This document shows positions 44,880 through 52,956 of a DNA stretch of 64,000 nt, piece by piece. Positions within the stretch are counted from its first letter, which is position 1, and each line of letters starts with the position of its first letter. This stretch comes from Paraburkholderia fungorum (lineage in GTDB: Bacteria; Pseudomonadota; Gammaproteobacteria; Burkholderiales; Burkholderiaceae), in the NCBI RefSeq assembly GCF_003610895.1, contig NZ_MCAS01000069.1, forward strand, positions 62,001-126,000. The letters run 5' to 3'. The position numbers and the translations under genes are program-made. The notes under the pieces are model-generated. The model was given only the letters and a program-made list of their open reading frames with translations. It did no database searches and was not told the DNA's origin.

Positions 44880-45272
44880 TCAGGACGTCTGATCGATGCG
44901 GTCGACGCGCGATGCGTAAAACGCGAGATACCCTTTTATCTGCGCCGCTTTTTCGAGCGGCGTTTCATAGCTCCACACGGCGTTTTCGATCAACCCGTCT
45001 TCGGTGCGCAGATGGAAGTAGGACGCCTCGCCCTTGAACGGGCAGTGCGAAGTATGCGTCGAGCGCTCGAGGCGCGCCATATTCACGTCGCCGCGCGGAA
45101 AATAGAACACGTCCGGCAGACCGGTTTCCTTGAGCGTCAGGCCCGCCTGGGTGTCGGCCATCGTCACGCCGCCATGAATCACCCGCACCCGGTGGCCATT
45201 GGCGCTGATCGCAATGGCGTGCGCGCCCGTGTTTGCACCGGGACTTCCGTGGGGTGTCAAGGCATCGCTCAT
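44880..45272 (-). CDS. DUF427 domain protein
   Basis: This 130-aa protein is a single DUF427 domain: GGVTMADTQAGLTLKETGLPDVFYFPRGDVNM, then HCPFKGEASYF and IENAVWSYETPL, ending near YLAFYASRVDRI. The fold is a small beta-rich domain of unknown biochemical function. About 20 Ala/Gly-rich residues precede it. It probably forms an operon with the CoxG-like gene 32 bp downstream. No export signal. Confidence 0.88.
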   Translation of the reverse strand: MSDALTPHGSPGANTGAHAIAISANGHRVRVIHGGVTMADTQAGLTLKETGLPDVFYFPRGDVNMARLERSTHTSHCPFKGEASYFHLRTEDGLIENAVWSYETPLEKAAQIKGYLAFYASRVDRIDQTS

Positions 45273-45320
45273 GTCCCGGCTCCGGGGTGGTATCAGGCTC
45301 GCTGTGCGGCCGCACGAAAA

Positions 45321-45350
45321 GAAAAGCCACGGGGTATGCCCGTGGCTTCA
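45321..45350 (-). terminator. Rho-independent terminator of the small secreted-protein gene
   Basis: On the minus strand AGCCACGGG (45347-45339), a five-base loop and CCCGTGGCT (45333-45325) form a perfect 9-bp stem followed by TTTCTTTTC. It lies about 90 bp past the stop of the 45439-45933 gene. Confidence 0.88.
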
Positions 45351-45438
45351 TTATCGGCCAAACTTCTGCCGAATGCGCGGCCTTCATGCATGCCGCTGGG
45401 CGTCTCGCCCGGCGCGGCTCAGGAAGGCGAGGCGCGTC

Positions 45439-45933
45439 TTATTGCGTCTTCCAGTAGAACGCCGCCTTGGCCGTGCCCTTGGCCGGAACCGTCACCGCCT
45501 GGGTCTGCTCGTGGCTTTCGTACTGCGCATGCACGGTGTAGCGGCCGGGACGCAGCTTGACCAGCATGTACGGTCCGCGCGAGGTGGCGCTCAGCACATC
45601 GCCGTCGTGGGCGTCGACGATTCGCACGCGAACGTCGGCGAGAAAATCGGAGCCGGGGCCCGTGAAGCGCAGCGACAGCGGCCACTGGCTTTCTGCGTGC
45701 CGCAACGCGGTGGATTCGTCGAGCCCGACGCCGCCCGACACGAACGAGATACCGCCCTTATGCTGGATTTGCGGCATGCCGCCGCCATTGGCGTTGCCCG
45801 CGCTGCCGTTGTCCGTGGTCGTGCCGCCCGCTACGTCACTCGCCTGTGCATAAGCGCCGCCCGCCAGACCGAGCGTGAGCGCCGCGCACACCGCGGCGGC
45901 TACGATCCTTCGCTGATTGCGTTGGGTTTTCAT
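45439..45933 (-). CDS. Secreted hypothetical protein with a beta-sandwich-like domain
   Basis: The 164-aa protein starts MKTQRNQRRIVAAAVCAALTL and has a signal peptide ending AYAQA at about residue 30, so it is exported to the periplasm or beyond. Gly/Asn-rich sequence follows to about residue 55. The remainder includes VRVRIVDAHDGDVLSA and GPYMLVKLRPGRYTVHAQY, which resemble the carboxypeptidase-regulatory or transthyretin-like fold that binds or stabilises surface structures. I do not recognise a named family. Start is preceded by AAGGAGCG. Confidence 0.75.
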   Translation of the reverse strand: MKTQRNQRRIVAAAVCAALTLGLAGGAYAQASDVAGGTTTDNGSAGNANGGGMPQIQHKGGISFVSGGVGLDESTALRHAESQWPLSLRFTGPGSDFLADVRVRIVDAHDGDVLSATSRGPYMLVKLRPGRYTVHAQYESHEQTQAVTVPAKGTAKAAFYWKTQ

Positions 45934-46104
45934 CGGTTCGCTCCTTTTTTAAGGCCTTGTCGTCCGGGGTCCCCCGTGGGTCCGGATCAAGGTAGACGCA
46001 ACCTGCATGCCAGGCATCGGTTTGCGTCGTCGGAAAACTGCTGCTGCGCCACGCCATGCGGCGCAGAGCACCCTTCTTCACGGCTGCGGCATGACGGATT
46101 GGGT

Positions 46105-46148
46105 AAAAAAATGCCGGTCCGTCGGCAGTAAGTGCAAAAGGACCGGCA
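46105..46148 (-). terminator. Rho-independent terminator of the HtrA gene
   Basis: Read on minus, TGCCGGTCC (46148-46140) and GGACCGGCA (46120-46112) form a perfect 9-bp stem with a 19-base loop, followed by seven T residues. It starts about 20 bp after the protease stop codon. Confidence 0.88.
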
Positions 46149-46168
46149 CACGTTACCTCAATCCCCGC

Positions 46169-47686
46169 TTAGCCGAGATCGACCGGCACGAAGATCTGCG
46201 CGTTATCGCGCTGGATCAGCAACGCGATGCTGTTGCCCGCGCTGGCGATCATCTGCTTCAACTGATCGACGCTCGCAACCGGCCGGCCGTTGACCGCGAG
46301 AATCACGTCGCCCGGCTGGATACCTGCATTTTCAGCCGCGCCGCCCGATTGCTGCACCAGCAAACCGTGCGATACCGACGCGCTGCTCTTCTCTTCCGGC
46401 GTCAGCGGCCGCACCGCCACGCCGAGGCGGCCTTGCAACTGGGTCGGCTGATCGGCCTTGTCCGAGGCCACCTTCGCATCCGAGAGCGAACCGATCGTCA
46501 CCGTCAGGTCCTTGGTGGCCTTGTCGCGCCACACCTGCACGGTCGCCTTGCTGCCCGGCGCCAGACTCGCGACCTGCGACGGCAGATCCGACGAGTCGCT
46601 GACCGGCTCACCGTTCACCGACAGAATCACGTCACCCGGCTGCAAACCGCCCTTGGCGGCCGGACCGCCCGGATCGACCGAGCTGACGAGCGCGCCTTGC
46701 GGCTTCTGCATGCCGAACGAATCGGCCAGCGTCTGGTTCATGCCCTGCACCGCGACGCCGAGGCGTCCGCGGCTCACGTGGCCGGTCTTGACGAGGTCGT
46801 CCTTGACCTTGATCGCCTCGTTGATCGGGATCGCGAACGAAAGGCCCTGGAAGCCGCCCGTCTGCGAATAGATCATCGAGTTGATGCCGATCACTTCCCC
46901 TTGCAGATTGAACAGCGGGCCACCCGAATTACCCGGGTTCACCGGCACGTCGGTCTGGATGAACGGCGTGTAGTTTTCGTTCGGCAGCGAGCGCGACTTC
47001 GCGCTGATGATGCCCGAGGTCACCGTGTTGTCGAAACCGTAGGGCGAGCCGATCGCGACCACCCATTGGCCGACCTTGCTCTGACGCGGATCGCCGATCT
47101 TCACGGTCGGCAGATTGCTCGCGTCGATCTTCAGCACGGCGACGTCCGACTGCTTGTCGGCGCCGACCACTTTCGCCTTGAATTCACGCTTGTCGGTGAG
47201 CTTGACCGTGACGACGTTCGCGCCATCCACCACGTGCGCATTGGTCAGGATGTAGCCGTCGCTGCTGACGATGAATCCCGAGCCGAGGCTCGCGCTCGGC
47301 TGATCGGGTGCATCGCCGCCGTCGCCGCCTTGCATGCCCGGCATGCCGCCGAAGAAGTGCTTGTAGAACTGATAGAAGGGATCGCTCGGATCGATCGGCA
47401 ACTGGTTGCCGCTACTGCCGGCCATGCCGCCGTTGCCGCGCAATGCCGCCTGCTTGACCACATGCTTCGCGCTGATGTTGACGACGGCCGGGCCGTAGGT
47501 TTCAACGAGGCCCGAGAAATCGGGGATGCCGGTTTTCGCGGCCGCTTCAGCAGGCATCATCGCGGCCTGCGCCGGCGAGATCACCTGCGGCGCGGGCACG
47601 TCGCGATGCCCCGCCACATAGCCGGCGGAGAGCGCCACGGCGACAGCCACTGCAACAGCGCTGCGGGACAAGGTTTTCGCGTTCAT
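46169..47686 (-). CDS. Periplasmic HtrA-family serine protease (DegQ/MucD type)
   Basis: This 505-aa Do-like protease starts behind CAGGAGTACACG. It has an N-terminal signal/anchor segment (residues about 8-28), a trypsin-like domain with His in TNAHVVDGA, Asp in SDVAVLKID and Ser in NPGNSGGPLFN, and two C-terminal PDZ domains (GALVSSVDPGGPAAKGGLQPGD and SGGAAENAGIQPGD). It degrades or refolds damaged envelope proteins. A QseBC-like two-component system lies directly upstream on the same strand, and two CTTAA-N6-CTTAA boxes sit in its promoter. MucD or DegP naming would be equally acceptable. Confidence 0.94.
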   Translation of the reverse strand: MNAKTLSRSAVAVAVAVALSAGYVAGHRDVPAPQVISPAQAAMMPAEAAAKTGIPDFSGLVETYGPAVVNISAKHVVKQAALRGNGGMAGSSGNQLPIDPSDPFYQFYKHFFGGMPGMQGGDGGDAPDQPSASLGSGFIVSSDGYILTNAHVVDGANVVTVKLTDKREFKAKVVGADKQSDVAVLKIDASNLPTVKIGDPRQSKVGQWVVAIGSPYGFDNTVTSGIISAKSRSLPNENYTPFIQTDVPVNPGNSGGPLFNLQGEVIGINSMIYSQTGGFQGLSFAIPINEAIKVKDDLVKTGHVSRGRLGVAVQGMNQTLADSFGMQKPQGALVSSVDPGGPAAKGGLQPGDVILSVNGEPVSDSSDLPSQVASLAPGSKATVQVWRDKATKDLTVTIGSLSDAKVASDKADQPTQLQGRLGVAVRPLTPEEKSSASVSHGLLVQQSGGAAENAGIQPGDVILAVNGRPVASVDQLKQMIASAGNSIALLIQRDNAQIFVPVDLG

Positions 47687-47744
47687 CGTGTACTCCTGAC
47701 TGGAGAAAGAGGCTCTGGAATGAGATGAAGCGTACGTGGCATCG

Positions 47745-47760
47745 CTTAAAAGAGTCTTAA
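47745..47760 (+). promoter_or_regulatory. Response-regulator box 1 (CTTAA-N6-CTTAA)
   Basis: CTTAA-AAGAGT-CTTAA matches the PmrA/QseB-type direct-repeat box exactly. It lies 59 bp upstream of the HtrA-type protease start. The QseB-like regulator is encoded within 2 kb. Confidence 0.7.
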
Positions 47761-47788
47761 GCAGCGCCAGATCGCGTCGAGCCCGTTT

Positions 47789-47804
47789 TTAAGCCTCGCT
47801 TAAG
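47789..47804 (-). promoter_or_regulatory. Response-regulator box 2 (CTTAA-N6-CTTAA)
   Basis: On the minus strand this reads CTTAA-GCGAGG-CTTAA, again an exact PmrA/QseB-type box. It is 28 bp from box 1 in the opposite orientation, between the sensor-kinase stop and the protease start. Confidence 0.7.
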
Positions 47805-47842
47805 ACCCGTTCGAATCACTTTACGAACAGAAAGCCTCTCCT

Positions 47843-49144
47843 TCAGAAGCGCACCTCGACCTGCAGACCACCCGCACCGGACTCGTCGAGCGTTACCGCC
47901 GCGTGGTGCTGCGTCGCGATGCGGCGCACGATCGCGAGGCCCAGACCGCTGCCCGCCACATCGGTGCGCGCGCGGTTCGCGCCGGCGCCGGCGCGGTAGA
48001 AGCGATCGAACACGCGCTCGCGCTCGGCAGGCTCGATGCCTGGCCCGCTGTCGGCAATCCGCACCACCGGACGCCCTTCTTCGACAGACAGACTGACGTC
48101 GACGCGGCCGCCTCGCGGCGTGTATTTGGTTGCGTTATCAACGAGATTGTTGAACATGACGCGCAACGCGTCGGCGTCGCCCGTCACCGTCGCGGGTTCG
48201 CTTGCCTCGATACCGAGATCGACGCCGCGATTCTGCGCAAGCGGCGCGTAGGCCACCACGCAGTCCTGCAGCAGCGCGCGCAAATCGATTGCATTGGTGG
48301 CGGCGAGGCCGTCCGGTTCCGACCGGGCGAGCGCCAGCAGTTGCTCGGCAAGACGCGTGGCGCGCGTGACGCCCGCCTGCAGATCGGCCAGCGCCTCGCT
48401 GCGCGCGGCGTCGTCTTTCGCGCGAGCCACCAGTTGCGTCTGAATCTGCACGGCGGCGAGCGGCGTGCGCAATTCGTGCGCGGCGTCGGCGACAAATGCC
48501 TTCTGGATATCGAGCGCGGTGGCGAGGCGTTCGAGCAGGCCGTTCAACGCGCGCACGAGCGGCTGCACTTCGAGCGGCAGACGCTGATCGGGCAGCGGGT
48601 CGAGCGCCTCGGGGTGACGCGCGTCGAGCGCGCTGGTCACCCGCCGCAGAGGCCGCAGTCCGCGTCCGACGGTCACCCACACCGCCAGCCCCAACAGCGG
48701 CAACAGCACGATCAACGGCCACAGGGTTCGCAACGCGACGTTCGCCGCGAGCCGGTTGCGCACTGAAACGGGCTGCGCCAGCTGCACGACGTTATCGCCG
48801 ACGATCGCGCCGTACACCCGCCAGTCGCCGCGTTCCGTACGCTCAGTCGAGAAGCCGAGCTCGGCGCGCGGCGCGAGCGGCGCGCGCGGGCGCGAGTAGT
48901 ACATCAACACGCCGTTGCGATTCCAGATCTGCAGCACGATGCCTTCGTCGCCGGTATCGCGCGAACCGAGCACCTGCGAGAACGGTTCCGACGGCAGCGC
49001 CGCGGCAATCTGCTCCAACTGGTAATCGAACAGTTCGTTGGCTTCGGCAAGCGCTTGCCGGTAGATCAGCCAACCCGCAATGCCCACGCCGAGCAACACC
49101 AGCGCCAGCAGCCAGAACAACAATTGACGGCGGATCGAACGCAT
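47843..49144 (-). CDS. Two-component sensor histidine kinase (QseC/PmrB-like)
   Basis: This 433-aa inner-membrane kinase has a first transmembrane helix at about residues 8-28, a periplasmic sensor of around 120 residues and a second helix near 150-170, then HAMP. The phosphoacceptor His lies in FVADAAHELRTPLAAVQIQ, and the ATPase domain shows N-box VMFNNLVDNATKYTPRGG, G1 IADSGPGIEPAE and G2 GSGLGLAIVRRI. The signal it senses is unknown. It follows its response regulator by 4 bp. The nearby envelope protease suggests a role in envelope stress or adaptation. Confidence 0.92.
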   Translation of the reverse strand: MRSIRRQLLFWLLALVLLGVGIAGWLIYRQALAEANELFDYQLEQIAAALPSEPFSQVLGSRDTGDEGIVLQIWNRNGVLMYYSRPRAPLAPRAELGFSTERTERGDWRVYGAIVGDNVVQLAQPVSVRNRLAANVALRTLWPLIVLLPLLGLAVWVTVGRGLRPLRRVTSALDARHPEALDPLPDQRLPLEVQPLVRALNGLLERLATALDIQKAFVADAAHELRTPLAAVQIQTQLVARAKDDAARSEALADLQAGVTRATRLAEQLLALARSEPDGLAATNAIDLRALLQDCVVAYAPLAQNRGVDLGIEASEPATVTGDADALRVMFNNLVDNATKYTPRGGRVDVSLSVEEGRPVVRIADSGPGIEPAERERVFDRFYRAGAGANRARTDVAGSGLGLAIVRRIATQHHAAVTLDESGAGGLQVEVRF

Positions 49145-49148
49145 CGGC

Positions 49149-49811
49149 TCAGGCGTCCTTGGCGATCATGTAGCCAAGACCGCGCACGTTGCGGATCAGC
49201 TCCGCGCCGAGCTTTTTGCGCAGCGCATGAATGTAGACCTCGACGGTATTGCTGCCGATCTCCTCGCCCCATCCGTACATTTTTTCTTCGAGCTGGCTCT
49301 TGGAGAGCACCGCACCGGGCCGCGCGATCAACGCTTCGAGCAGCGCGAATTCGCGTGCCGACAGGGCCACTGGCGCGCCGTCGAGCGTGACCTGATGCGA
49401 GGCGGGATCGAGCGTGAGGTTGCCGTGGCGAATCGTCGAATCGCTGCGGCCCGATTGACGGCGGATCAGCGCGCGCATGCGGGCGCCGAGCTCGTCGAGA
49501 TCGAAAGGTTTGACAAGGTAATCGTCGGCGCCGGCGTCGAGGCCTTTGACGCGATCGGCGACCGCGTCGCGCGCGGTGAGGATCAGCACCGGCGTGGCGT
49601 GGCCCTTCGCGCGCAAGGTGCGCAGCACGTCGAGCCCGTCGCGTTTTGGCAGGCCGAGATCGAGCAGCACCAGATCGTAAGGTTGGCCGGTCGCCGCGCT
49701 GAGCGCCGCGTCGCCGTCTTCCACCCAGTCGACTGCGAAGCCTTCACCGCGTAGCGCCTTGCGCACGCCTTCGGCGATCATCCGGTCGTCTTCGACTAGC
49801 AATATGCGCAT
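49149..49811 (-). CDS. Two-component response regulator, OmpR/PhoB family (QseB/PmrA-like)
   Basis: This 220-aa regulator begins MRILLVEDDRMIAEGVRKAL. The receiver acidic pocket (EDD) and phosphoacceptor Asp51 in LVLLDLGLPKRDG are present, with conserved Thr in LTARD and Lys in VKPFDLDEL. A winged-helix DNA-binding domain covers about residues 125-218 with VEVYIHALRKKLGAELIRNVRGLGYMI. QseB/PmrA-type regulators bind CTTAA-N6-CTTAA repeats, which occur just upstream of the protease gene at 47686. It forms an operon with the kinase. Confidence 0.93.
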   Translation of the reverse strand: MRILLVEDDRMIAEGVRKALRGEGFAVDWVEDGDAALSAATGQPYDLVLLDLGLPKRDGLDVLRTLRAKGHATPVLILTARDAVADRVKGLDAGADDYLVKPFDLDELGARMRALIRRQSGRSDSTIRHGNLTLDPASHQVTLDGAPVALSAREFALLEALIARPGAVLSKSQLEEKMYGWGEEIGSNTVEVYIHALRKKLGAELIRNVRGLGYMIAKDA

Positions 49812-50087
49812 GGTTAGGTCGGTCCCGAAACATTTGATGATGCCGCATTCTAGCGCCCGGCCCCGGCGTGCGCGCCACGCAACGCTTTTTCACCGCAGCT
49901 TCGCGGCATGTCTCTACAATGAGCGCTTTGCGTGGCGCCGCGGTTTTCCGCACGTTACGCGACGCTTCGACACACTCTGGCTTGCCGCGCGCCGCCGCGC
50001 CCCGAAATCCTGCTTCTTCGCCTGTCCATGACGCACGCTTTTTTCTCTGCTTTTTTGCCCGCCCTTTTACCTTCCGCCGCACGCCGT
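49812..50087. other. Divergent intergenic region before dacB
   Basis: This holds the promoters of the two-component operon and dacB. The dacB frame is open through much of it, so the true dacB start could lie further left. No palindrome or RNA structure was identified. Confidence 0.4.
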
Positions 50088-51713
50088 ATGGCGCTGCGTT
50101 CTCGCTCTTCTGCTTCTGCCGTTGCTTCTGCCGCCTCCCCGTCACGCCGCTTCGCGCCGCGCACAGCGGCGTGGCTGCTCGCCTGCGCCGCGCTCGGCAG
50201 CGGCGCGGCGCTGCCGCTTGCCGCGCAGGCGCGCATCAAGGCCGCCCATCCGAGCGTCAACGTCACCACAGTGCTGCCGCAAGCAGTCATGGTCGGACTG
50301 CAGCGCGCGCACGTGCCGTTATCGTCGATCAGCGTGGTGGTCGAAAAAGTCGGTGACCGCACGCCGATCGTCGCGCTGAATGCCGGCAAGCCGATGATGC
50401 CCGCCTCGACGATGAAGCTGGTCACCACCTACTCCGGCCTGTCGATCCTCGGTCCCGACTATCGCTGGCGCACGAGCGCCTATGCAGACGGCACGCTCGA
50501 CGCCAACGGCGTGCTGCACGGCAATCTGTACATTCAGGGCACGGGCGATCCGAAACTCGTGCCCGAAGAACTGATCGATCTCGTGCAGAAGATCCACAAG
50601 GCGGGCATCACCGGCGTCGACGGCGCGCTGGTGCTCGACAAACGTTACTTCGACACCTCCACGCGCGATCTGCCGCCGTTCGACGACGACGCCACCGCGC
50701 CATACAACGTCGGCCCCGACCCGCTGCTGTACGCCTTCAAATCGCTGTCGTTCACGTTGACGCCCTCCCCGGACGGCAGCGTCGCAATCGACGTGCTGCC
50801 CGCGCTCTCGCAGTTGCAGATCGACAATCAGATGCACGCCGTCAACGGCCCGTGCCGCGGCGACACCGCCTCTGTCTCGCCCACCGTGACGCCCCAGCCC
50901 AACGGCACCGTAGTGGCGTCGTTCGATGGCGAATACTCGGTACGATGCGGTCCGCGCACGATCAATGTCGCAGTGCTCGACCACACCGCGTTCTTCGCGG
51001 GCGGCTTCCTCGCGCTGTGGCAGCAAACCGGCGGCACCTTCAACGGCGCGACCCGCGAGGGCGCCGTGCCGGTCGGTGCGCGCCTCGTCGCTACGCATCA
51101 GGGGCCGGTGCTGTCCGACATCGTTCGCGACATCAACAAGTTCAGCAACAACACGATGGCGCGCAACCTGTTCCTGACGATCGGCGCGGCCGAAGAAAAG
51201 CCGCCCGCCACGCCCGCCAAATCGGCGCGCGCGATCGAGGCGTTTCTACGCCGCGACAGCGTCGACATGCAATACCTGACGCTCGACAACGGCTCGGGCC
51301 TGTCGCGCGACGAGCACGTGACCGCGCTCTCGCTCGCCGATCTGCTGCAGCGGGCCAATGCGAGCCCGGTTGCCCAGGTGTTCGTGGAGTCCCTGCCGAT
51401 TGCCGGCGTCGACGGTACGATGCGCAACCGACTGACCAACCAGGGCGCGGGCGGCAATGCGCATATCAAGACCGGCACCCTGCGCGACGTGCGGGCGATC
51501 GCCGGCTACGTGGCCTCCGCGGACGGCAATAGCTACGTGGTGGTGAGCCTGATCAACGACCCGCATTCGGAGGCCGCGCGCGCTGCGCACGACGCCTTGC
51601 TCGAATGGGTCTATCAGGGTCCGTCCCAGGGATTCACCAAGGTCTCCGACACCGTCGCCGAGCCGCGCGGCAGCAAGCCCAGGAAAAACCCGCACAAGCG
51701 CGCGGCCCATTGA
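50088..51713 (+). CDS. dacB: D-alanyl-D-alanine carboxypeptidase/endopeptidase, PBP4 family (DacB)
   Basis: The periplasmic enzyme cleaves D-Ala-D-Ala ends or cross-links in peptidoglycan. The start is uncertain: ATG 50088 gives 541 aa with a tat-like but probably Sec signal (RRFAPRTAAWLLACAALG, cleavage after AQA), while ATG 50028 gives 561 aa. Neither has a clear ribosome binding site. Active-site motifs are SxxK in MMPASTMKLVTTY, SxN in FSNNTMARN and KTG in NAHIKTGTLRDV. A large insert domain lies between the first two motifs, as in PBP4. The C-terminus is basic. The gene is divergent from the two-component operon. Confidence 0.92.
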   Translation: MALRSRSSASAVASAASPSRRFAPRTAAWLLACAALGSGAALPLAAQARIKAAHPSVNVTTVLPQAVMVGLQRAHVPLSSISVVVEKVGDRTPIVALNAGKPMMPASTMKLVTTYSGLSILGPDYRWRTSAYADGTLDANGVLHGNLYIQGTGDPKLVPEELIDLVQKIHKAGITGVDGALVLDKRYFDTSTRDLPPFDDDATAPYNVGPDPLLYAFKSLSFTLTPSPDGSVAIDVLPALSQLQIDNQMHAVNGPCRGDTASVSPTVTPQPNGTVVASFDGEYSVRCGPRTINVAVLDHTAFFAGGFLALWQQTGGTFNGATREGAVPVGARLVATHQGPVLSDIVRDINKFSNNTMARNLFLTIGAAEEKPPATPAKSARAIEAFLRRDSVDMQYLTLDNGSGLSRDEHVTALSLADLLQRANASPVAQVFVESLPIAGVDGTMRNRLTNQGAGGNAHIKTGTLRDVRAIAGYVASADGNSYVVVSLINDPHSEAARAAHDALLEWVYQGPSQGFTKVSDTVAEPRGSKPRKNPHKRAAH

Positions 51714-51908
51714 GGATTCCTTCTATAGAACCCGCGCGCCGCAACGCGCCCAAGCGTGTACGCTGTCGGGCAGTGTTTGAGGCGCGCGTGAAACGCAACG
51801 CGTCGCGCACGAGCCGCGCAACCGTTACGGTGACGTGGCCCGATCAAACGAAAACGACAACGTCCGCTGCGGCAAACGCAGCGGCCAGGGACCACGGAGG
51901 AAGACACC

Positions 51909-52862
51909 ATGCAATTCGATGCCGAATTGCTGCTGCTCGCCATGGCGCCAGTCTTTCTCGCATGCATTGGCTGGGAGGCGTGGCACCTGCGGCGTACGCG
52001 CCCCGGCGCGCAGCTCTATAGCTGGCGCGACACGCTCTGCAACGCCGCGCTCGCGTTGATGCAGCAAGCCGCCGACAAGCTCGCGTGGCTCGCTATCATC
52101 CCCGTCTACGCGTTCTTCTACGATCACTATCGCGTCACCACGTGGCCCGCGACCTGGGTGTCGTTCGTCGTGCTGTTCGTCGCTCAGGATCTGCTTTATT
52201 ACGTGTTCCACCGCTGCAGCCATCGGGTGCGCTGGCTGTGGGCCGCGCATGTCGTGCATCACTCGTCGGAGCGGATGAATTTCTCGACCGCATTCCGCCA
52301 GAGCCTGATGTATCCGATCGCCGGTATGTGGCTGTTCTGGATTCCGCTCGCCGTGCTTGGCTTTCCGCCGAAGCAGATCGTCGCCATCGTGCTGATCAAC
52401 CTCGGCTTCCAGTTCTTCGTGCATACCCAGGCGATCGGCAAGCTCGGCTGGCTCGAATACGTGTTCAACACGCCGTCGATTCACCGCGTGCATCACGCGC
52501 GCAACGACCGCTACATCGACCGCAACTATGCGGGCGTACTGGTGATCTGGGATCGCCTGTTCGGCAGCTATGTCGAGGAAGATCCGCACGAGGCGCCGGT
52601 CTACGGCATCGTCGAGCCGCTTCACACGTATAACCCGCTGAAGGCGACGTTTCACGAATGGGCCTCGATGGCCGCCGATTTCGTGAGCGTGCGCGGCTGG
52701 CGCAACAAGTTGCGCGCGCTGTTCGCACCGCCTGCATGGGCCGCGGATTATCACGCAGGCCGCACGGCCGGTGCGGGTACCCACGTCGCGTCGTCAGGCG
52801 GCGGCAGTTCGAATATCGAAGACAAGCATACGGCCGCGCTGCAAACCCCGCGCAGGCCGTAG
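51909..52862 (+). CDS. Sterol desaturase/fatty acid hydroxylase family membrane protein
   Basis: This 317-aa di-iron membrane oxygenase-family protein starts behind GGAGGAAGACACC. Histidine clusters that bind the iron centre are HRCSHRVRW, HVVHHSSERMN and HRVHHARN, in the usual order. Four to five hydrophobic segments anchor it. A downstream NYAGVLVIWDRLFGSYVEE motif is typical of the bacterial subgroup, which resembles alkylglycerol monooxygenase more than true sterol enzymes. Substrate is unknown; a membrane lipid is likely. The last 45 residues are low complexity. Confidence 0.9.
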   Translation: MQFDAELLLLAMAPVFLACIGWEAWHLRRTRPGAQLYSWRDTLCNAALALMQQAADKLAWLAIIPVYAFFYDHYRVTTWPATWVSFVVLFVAQDLLYYVFHRCSHRVRWLWAAHVVHHSSERMNFSTAFRQSLMYPIAGMWLFWIPLAVLGFPPKQIVAIVLINLGFQFFVHTQAIGKLGWLEYVFNTPSIHRVHHARNDRYIDRNYAGVLVIWDRLFGSYVEEDPHEAPVYGIVEPLHTYNPLKATFHEWASMAADFVSVRGWRNKLRALFAPPAWAADYHAGRTAGAGTHVASSGGGSSNIEDKHTAALQTPRRP

Positions 52863-52956
52863 AAGATTCTGTAAGCTGTCGTCACGCCGCCGACGCGGTG
52901 GGCGCTGCCTGCAACACATGGCATCAGGGCCACACATACGAGGAGATGTAGTCAAC

